Assembly (NCBI GenBank): GCA_035530195.1
Contig: DATKVG010000133.1
Coordinates: 1-18,909 of the forward strand
Direction of reading: 5' to 3'
DNA from: JAPLKX01 sp035530195
Lineage (GTDB): Bacteria > Hydrogenedentota > Hydrogenedentia > Hydrogenedentales > SLHB01
DNA length: 18,909 nt
Both the position numbers and the translations under genes were made by a program. The notes beneath the pieces were generated by a model. It ran no database searches. It was not told the origin of the DNA and saw nothing but the letters and a program-made list of their open reading frames with translations. Below are positions 15,353 through 18,909 of the stretch, piece after piece; the stretch's first letter is position 1; each line of letters starts with the position of its first letter.

Positions 15353-15781
15353 TCAGTGTTCCGGGTGAAGCGCAACCCCTTTTTCTTTGAGAAATGCGCC
15401 AAACTGTTTGTCTATCTGCTGGATATGGTTCTTCAGCCAGGCGATTTGGAAGGTGTTGACCGACTCACCGAGCCTGTGCGTGGCGCCATCTTCTTCGAAC
15501 TCCCGCACCAATTCTGTCAGCGTATTGCGGAACTCCGCATGCTTCGCCTTGTGCTGCTCAATGGCGGGGTAGTTCTGTGCAGCCATATGCCTCTCTTCCG
15601 TCGCGAAGTGGAATTCCACGTAGTCCACCATGAAGTCCAGCGTCTTTGAAACGTGATGCACTTCCTGGTGCGATTCCACGGCCGCAGACAAGCTGTTGAG
15701 CCGTTCTATCCACACCTTGTGCTGTTCATCAATCAACTCGATACCGACGGACAGGCTGTCGTCCCAATCAACTCTCGGCAT
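15353..15781 (-). CDS. Bacteriohemerythrin
   Basis: The 142-residue single-domain protein binds oxygen (or NO) at a carboxylate-bridged di-iron centre. All seven ligands are present with canonical spacing: H21 in DEQHKVW, H58 and E62 in EFHFATEERH, H77 and H81 in EQHKAKH, and H119 and D124 in WLKNHIQQID. The N-terminus (VDWDDSLSVGIELIDEQH) is typical. There is no signal peptide and no fused signalling domain, so it is a free cytoplasmic carrier or sensor. The ATG at 15781 has GAGGAGG (minus strand, 15797-15791) 9 nt upstream; the frame extends 12 codons further into non-family sequence. A -10-like TATTAT (minus strand, 15890-15885) lies about 105 nt upstream, with only a poor -35. Confidence 0.95.
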   Translation of the reverse strand: MPRVDWDDSLSVGIELIDEQHKVWIERLNSLSAAVESHQEVHHVSKTLDFMVDYVEFHFATEERHMAAQNYPAIEQHKAKHAEFRNTLTELVREFEEDGATHRLGESVNTFQIAWLKNHIQQIDKQFGAFLKEKGVALHPEH

Positions 15782-16032
15782 AATCGTACTCCTCCTCGAG
15801 CCCGGCGCCATTTCCACGACGAGGGCCCCTTAGGCGCCTTCTTGAGCATCTGCCCTTGCGGGCGACGTCTCCCATAGTTTTACCATAATACCCCCAAATC
15901 GCAAATCCATGAAGCCGGCTCGACCGTTGTCTCCTCACTCACTGTTCATTCGTGCTGCCCGTCTCGCGCATAACGGGCGGACGCTGGGGATAGCACCCCG
16001 CAGATGGCAAGGCTCAAGCATCTCGGGAAATA

Positions 16033-16397
16033 GGGGGGTAAATCCGTAACAGTGGAACTGGTGAAAAAGGCGGCCGTGTGGGATGATCTGATGCGGATTG
16101 TTTTTGGGCCGCGGCGTATGTGCCGACGATGTCCTGGAATCCCCGTCTTAGACTCAGGGCACGTAGGAATCGCCAGGGTCGAAACATCGCGGTCTTGATC
16201 AGGTTTGCCAAGGCCCCGGCCAGTCCGGGATCAGGTCGCGAAGGGGCTCGGCCACAAAAAGTCTTCTTGTTCCCGCTGCCGCTTGCCAACCGTGAGCGCC
16301 TCCTTGGCGTGGCAGTTATATATCACACTAATAACCCCGCCTCAAGGATTTTTTCACCAACTCCACTGTCCCCGGTTACCCGTCCCCGGTTACCCCC
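16033..16397. mobile_element. Inverted-repeat-bounded short element (MITE-like)
   Basis: CAGTGGAACTGGTGAAAAA (16050-16068) and the complement of TTTTTCACCAACTCCACTG (16350-16368) agree at 17 of 19 bases. Homology extends outward: GGGGGTAA lies at the left edge (16034-16041) and TTACCCCC at the right edge (16390-16397), and the right arm contains a doubled GTCCCCGGTTACCC unit. The interior of about 280 bp has one minus-strand frame of 91 codons (16014-16289) with no recognised domain. No transposase is encoded and no target duplication is obvious. Inferred to be a non-autonomous element of unknown family. Confidence 0.5.
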
Positions 16398-16577
16398 AGT
16401 TTCTCTCCCCATGTTAACCGCAATATCTCTCATATCTTACGCATGGACAACCGCTCCGCTGGCATCGTTTCCTCCTTGGTTTACACAAACCCAAAAAGTC
16501 CACGATACTGCCAGATTCAAGGTTATCCCGCGTCGCTTACGCACTCCCTACAAGGTAGGCGCCATCCCTGGCAATGA

Positions 16578-16668
16578 GGTGGCGGAATCCGTCGGAACAG
16601 TGTGGCGCCTTCCATCGTAACGGGGTGGCGGATTCCCCCGGAATCACAGGGCGTCATCCGTCGGAATA
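16578..16668. repeat. Four 23-bp-period repeats resembling an IS21-family end
   Basis: Units begin at 16578, 16601, 16624 and 16647, an exact 23-bp period. They are GGTGGCGGAATCCGTCGGAA, TGTGGCGCCTTCCATCGTAA, GGTGGCGGATTCCCCCGGAA and CAGGGCGTCATCCGTCGGAA. The consensus is GGTGGCG-N4-TCC-N2-CGGAA. Spaced repeats of this look occur at the ends of IS21-family elements as transposase-binding sites (from memory). No istA or istB coding sequence is present on either strand nearby, so this would be a solo end or relic. It is not a CRISPR: the units abut with no spacers. Confidence 0.55.
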
Positions 16669-16712
16669 TGCACCTCGCACATAGCCGCTTGCAGGAATGC
16701 AGGCCCAAAGGG

Positions 16713-16738
16713 CCATTTTGCGCACATGAGCAAAATGG
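16713..16738. terminator. Hairpin downstream of the GH-like gene
   Basis: CCATTTTGC (16713-16721) and GCAAAATGG (16730-16738) form a perfect 9-bp stem with an 8-nt loop, 15 bp beyond the stop codon of the minus-strand gene ending at 16753. A second small palindrome, GGCCC-AAA-GGGCC (16702-16714), overlaps it. No U-tract follows on the minus strand, so termination is only possible, and it could be another repeat. Confidence 0.35.
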
Positions 16739-16752
16739 TCAGCCTGAGCCCG

Positions 16753-18909
16753 TTACAAATCCGGGCCGGCCTGCATGGGGTCGTAGGGGCTGGCGGAGAA
16801 GCTTAGGATGTCTTTGAAGTTGGGGAGTGCGGGGTTGGTTCTGACGACGCGCCAGGCGGCGTCTTCCTGGGCGAAGTAGATCCAGACTTCGCCGTTGGCG
16901 GTTCTGGGGAACCATGCGGGGAGGTCGGCGACGCGGCCGAGCGGGTCGCTGACGGCGTATCCGGCGAACCGGCAGTAGAGGAGTACGCCGATGCGGCGCG
17001 CGGGACCAGCCTGGTCCTGCGCGTTGTAGTTGCTGAAGTCCCATTGTCGGATTTGGCGGTGCATGGCGCATGCGTTGTAGTGCTCGAAAAACCATTGCCA
17101 GGCTCTTCGGGCGTATTGGACGTTCCACCCTTGCGGGTCTTCGTAGGTTTGCGAGTAGATATCGAGTATTTCGGGGAGGCTTTCCTGGGCGAACGCCCGG
17201 TCCCACGCTTCGATGCGGGCGACGACGGCCTCGGCGTCGGCGATAGCGGCCTGGGGCACGCCGGTCATATCGGGCCACCACGGTTTGACGTTCTGCGGTG
17301 CGGTGGACGGCCGCTCGATCGGGCGCGACATGGTGTTGGCCAGCATGGGGGTGAGCACGGCCTCTTCCTCGATTCTGCTCTCGACGTTGCTCAGGATGAT
17401 GTGCTCGCCGAAATTGACGGTTCCTTGGTAGATTTCCTCGTCGCTGGTCAGCGCCGTAATGGTATACGCCACGGTTTGCGCGGCGTCTGCGGTGGCGTCG
17501 AGATAGACGCGTTCCTCGGGCGCGGCGGCCAGCAGGGCGTATTCGGTCTCCGGCTCGACGCGCCGGCAGATCTTGTACGAGAGGTCGCCCTCGCGGAACG
17601 GCCAGTCGAGCCGCACGCCGTGGTCGGTCCGGGCCGCCGTAAACGACCGCACGGGCGCTGGCGCCTTGACTTTGAACGTCTGGGCGTCGTACCGGTTCTC
17701 GCAGGTGTTCATGATGAACGTGGCCCGGCCTACCCGCGCGATAAACGCCGTCCCTTCGCCGTCCTGTTCGGTGTACGATCTCGCCAGCAGTTCGGCCCAC
17801 GCCTGTGGCGAGTTCTGCACGCCCGGCTGGACCACGGCGGCGAATTGCGCCAGCGCGTCCTGCGATGCGGTCGCCGACAGGACGGGGATCCAGAAGTACC
17901 GGCCCGTGTTGAGAATGAGTTCGGGCACCTGCCCCGGCCGTTCCATCCCGTATGCGCCGTGCATCAGGAACCCTTTGTCGAGTACGCCGTCGATGTCGCG
18001 CAGGTTGAGGTGAAACTCTTCGGGCGTGCTCGAGGGCGCGAGCTGGTAGGCCACCCGCGTTTTCTTGAGCACGAAATCGCGGCGCGGGATCAGCCCGCTC
18101 TCGATCACGGAGTGAAGCGTGCCGTGGATCGCCTGGTCCCAGTAATACCTGCGCGCACCGAACCACAGGTCGTCGGAAGCGGAAAACGAATAGACCGTGG
18201 CGCCCGTCATCACGCCGTTGACGATCATGGCGCGGTACAGGCCGGGCGGCATGGCGGGCGGCTGCTCGCTCGAGCCGAACACGCCCGGCTCGATGAACCT
18301 CGAGTCGGCGTACCACGCCGAATGCGGGGCTACGCCCCACTGCACCGCCGCGCCTTCGAGCCACAGCCCCAGCAGGGCGGAAGTCTGCGCAACCGTGTGC
18401 GGCCCCCGGTATTTCGCCACGGGAACCACGTAGGCCCGCTTCTCAAAGATTTTGTTGTAAAGGGGCCTGCACGATACGTTCGACATCACGCGCGGCCACC
18501 GGACCTCGTCCAGCTCGATGGCGATAAACCGGCCGTGTTGCGCGGCCGCGTCAATTGCCCCCATGAGCCACCTCACCACGGCCGGCACGGCAAGCGGGTC
18601 GCCCGCGGCAAATTCGGAATACTCTTCAAACGGAAGGTCGACCGCCTGGATGCCCTTGACGCAGGAGAAACCCTCGAGCAGTTCTGCAATCCGCTCCACC
18701 GGATGCAGCGCGGACACCCCGGCCCCCACCCGCAGCACGGCCGGCACGTTCGCGTCCTGCAGGGGCAGGAGAAGCTCACGGAACCAGAGGTCGCGCTCGG
18801 GGGTATCGGCGCCGCGCGCATCTACCTGGAGGGTAGCGAACGGGCGCACGTCTTCGGGGAGCGATTGCCAGGCCTGGATGACGGACTGGGCGTAGGCCAT
18901 GGCGTCGCC
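16753..18909 (-). CDS. Large GH-like protein with Fn3-like and NTF2-like domains, N-terminus outside window
   Basis: The frame is open to the window edge, giving 719 codons; the ATG at 18900 is internal to the open frame and may not be the start. The N-terminal part (about nt 17900-18909) looks like a TIM-barrel glycosidase: LQVDARGADTPERDLWFREL, GIQAVDLPFEEY, FIAIELDEVRWPRV with paired acidic residues, and GAAVQWGVAPHSAWY. I note some likeness to GH98-type or GH114-like barrels but cannot assign a family. A fibronectin-III-like region follows (about nt 17430-17665: PVRSFTAARTDHGVRLDWPF, then YKICRRVEPETEYALLA). The C-terminal 160 residues (VVARIEAWDRAFAQESLPEI, then YARRAWQWFFEHYN, ending with WIYFAQEDAAWRVVRTNP) resemble an NTF2/DUF4440-like domain. 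Export is presumed but cannot be verified because the N-terminus is missing. Confidence 0.6.
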   Translation of the reverse strand, partial: GDAMAYAQSVIQAWQSLPEDVRPFATLQVDARGADTPERDLWFRELLLPLQDANVPAVLRVGAGVSALHPVERIAELLEGFSCVKGIQAVDLPFEEYSEFAAGDPLAVPAVVRWLMGAIDAAAQHGRFIAIELDEVRWPRVMSNVSCRPLYNKIFEKRAYVVPVAKYRGPHTVAQTSALLGLWLEGAAVQWGVAPHSAWYADSRFIEPGVFGSSEQPPAMPPGLYRAMIVNGVMTGATVYSFSASDDLWFGARRYYWDQAIHGTLHSVIESGLIPRRDFVLKKTRVAYQLAPSSTPEEFHLNLRDIDGVLDKGFLMHGAYGMERPGQVPELILNTGRYFWIPVLSATASQDALAQFAAVVQPGVQNSPQAWAELLARSYTEQDGEGTAFIARVGRATFIMNTCENRYDAQTFKVKAPAPVRSFTAARTDHGVRLDWPFREGDLSYKICRRVEPETEYALLAAAPEERVYLDATADAAQTVAYTITALTSDEEIYQGTVNFGEHIILSNVESRIEEEAVLTPMLANTMSRPIERPSTAPQNVKPWWPDMTGVPQAAIADAEAVVARIEAWDRAFAQESLPEILDIYSQTYEDPQGWNVQYARRAWQWFFEHYNACAMHRQIRQWDFSNYNAQDQAGPARRIGVLLYCRFAGYAVSDPLGRVADLPAWFPRTANGEVWIYFAQEDAAWRVVRTNPALPNFKDILSFSASPYDPMQAGPDL

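Noticed and set aside
15798..15890. Possible riboswitch in the hemerythrin leader
   Set aside because: A GCCC-GCAA-GGGC hairpin (15852-15863) and a second small stem could form a junction, but the closing stem is only 4 bp and no known riboswitch consensus, including c-di-GMP or fluoride, matches.
16578..16668. CRISPR-like array
   Set aside because: Repeat units are contiguous and degenerate at 23-bp period, with no unique spacers and no cas genes in the window.
16739..18364. A 541-codon minus-strand frame overlapping the GH-like gene
   Set aside because: Arg-rich translation with no domain features; it is the +1 shadow of the supported frame.
1..18909. A complete SusCD-type polysaccharide-utilisation locus
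   Set aside because: Several glycan-degrading enzymes are present, but there is no SusC/SusD pair, transporter or hybrid two-component regulator, and genes are on both strands with unrelated genes between.

Overview
The window is high-GC bacterial DNA rich in secreted carbohydrate-active enzymes: a GH27 alpha-galactosidase with an NPCBM module, a GH78 alpha-L-rhamnosidase, a formylglycine sulfatase, two glycoside-hydrolase-like proteins, a PhoPQ-related alpha/beta hydrolase, and two PIG-L/LmbE deacetylases. Intergenic spaces hold degenerate 8- and 9-bp tandem repeats and short palindromic elements. This combination suits a planctomycete, verrucomicrobium or Hydrogenedentes-like heterotroph. 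The sequence alone does not settle the phylum, and no rRNA or tRNA was seen.

Layout, left to right. A 5'-truncated PIN-domain protein (1-573, +) is followed by a repeat-rich gap (574-1047). A secreted glycosidase-like gene (1048-2292, -) and the alpha-galactosidase (2480-4453, +) diverge from a shared promoter region. A small gene remnant (4475-4648, -) precedes thiol peroxidase tpx (4777-5292, +). Tpx converges on a probable operon of a secreted PIG-L deacetylase and a sulfatase (7634 down to 5300, -). A 495-bp gap with a promoter candidate leads to the PhoPQ-related hydrolase (8130-9704, +), which ends at a strong intrinsic terminator. Next come a cysteine-poor Rrf2 regulator (9907-10320, +), a REP-like palindrome, and an aminotransferase/PIG-L gene pair (10434-12504, +). 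These converge on the rhamnosidase (15258 to 12562, -), which lies downstream of a bacteriohemerythrin (15781 to 15353, -). A 970-bp gene-free stretch (15782-16752) contains an inverted-repeat-bounded element and a four-copy 23-bp array resembling an IS21-family end. The window closes inside a large GH-like protein with an NTF2-like C-terminus (18909 to 16753, -).

How the genes may work together (inference): the exported enzymes could strip galactose, rhamnose, sulfate and N-acetyl or other acyl groups from complex sulfated glycans. No SusC/SusD pair, sugar transporter or sugar-responsive regulator is present, so this is a loose collection of degradative genes and not a classical polysaccharide-utilisation locus. 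Tpx and hemerythrin are peroxide and oxygen/NO-related housekeeping genes. The least explained functional unit is the cytoplasmic class III aminotransferase and PIG-L pair beside a Rrf2 regulator that lacks cluster-ligand cysteines. The most unusual non-coding DNA lies in 15782-16752.
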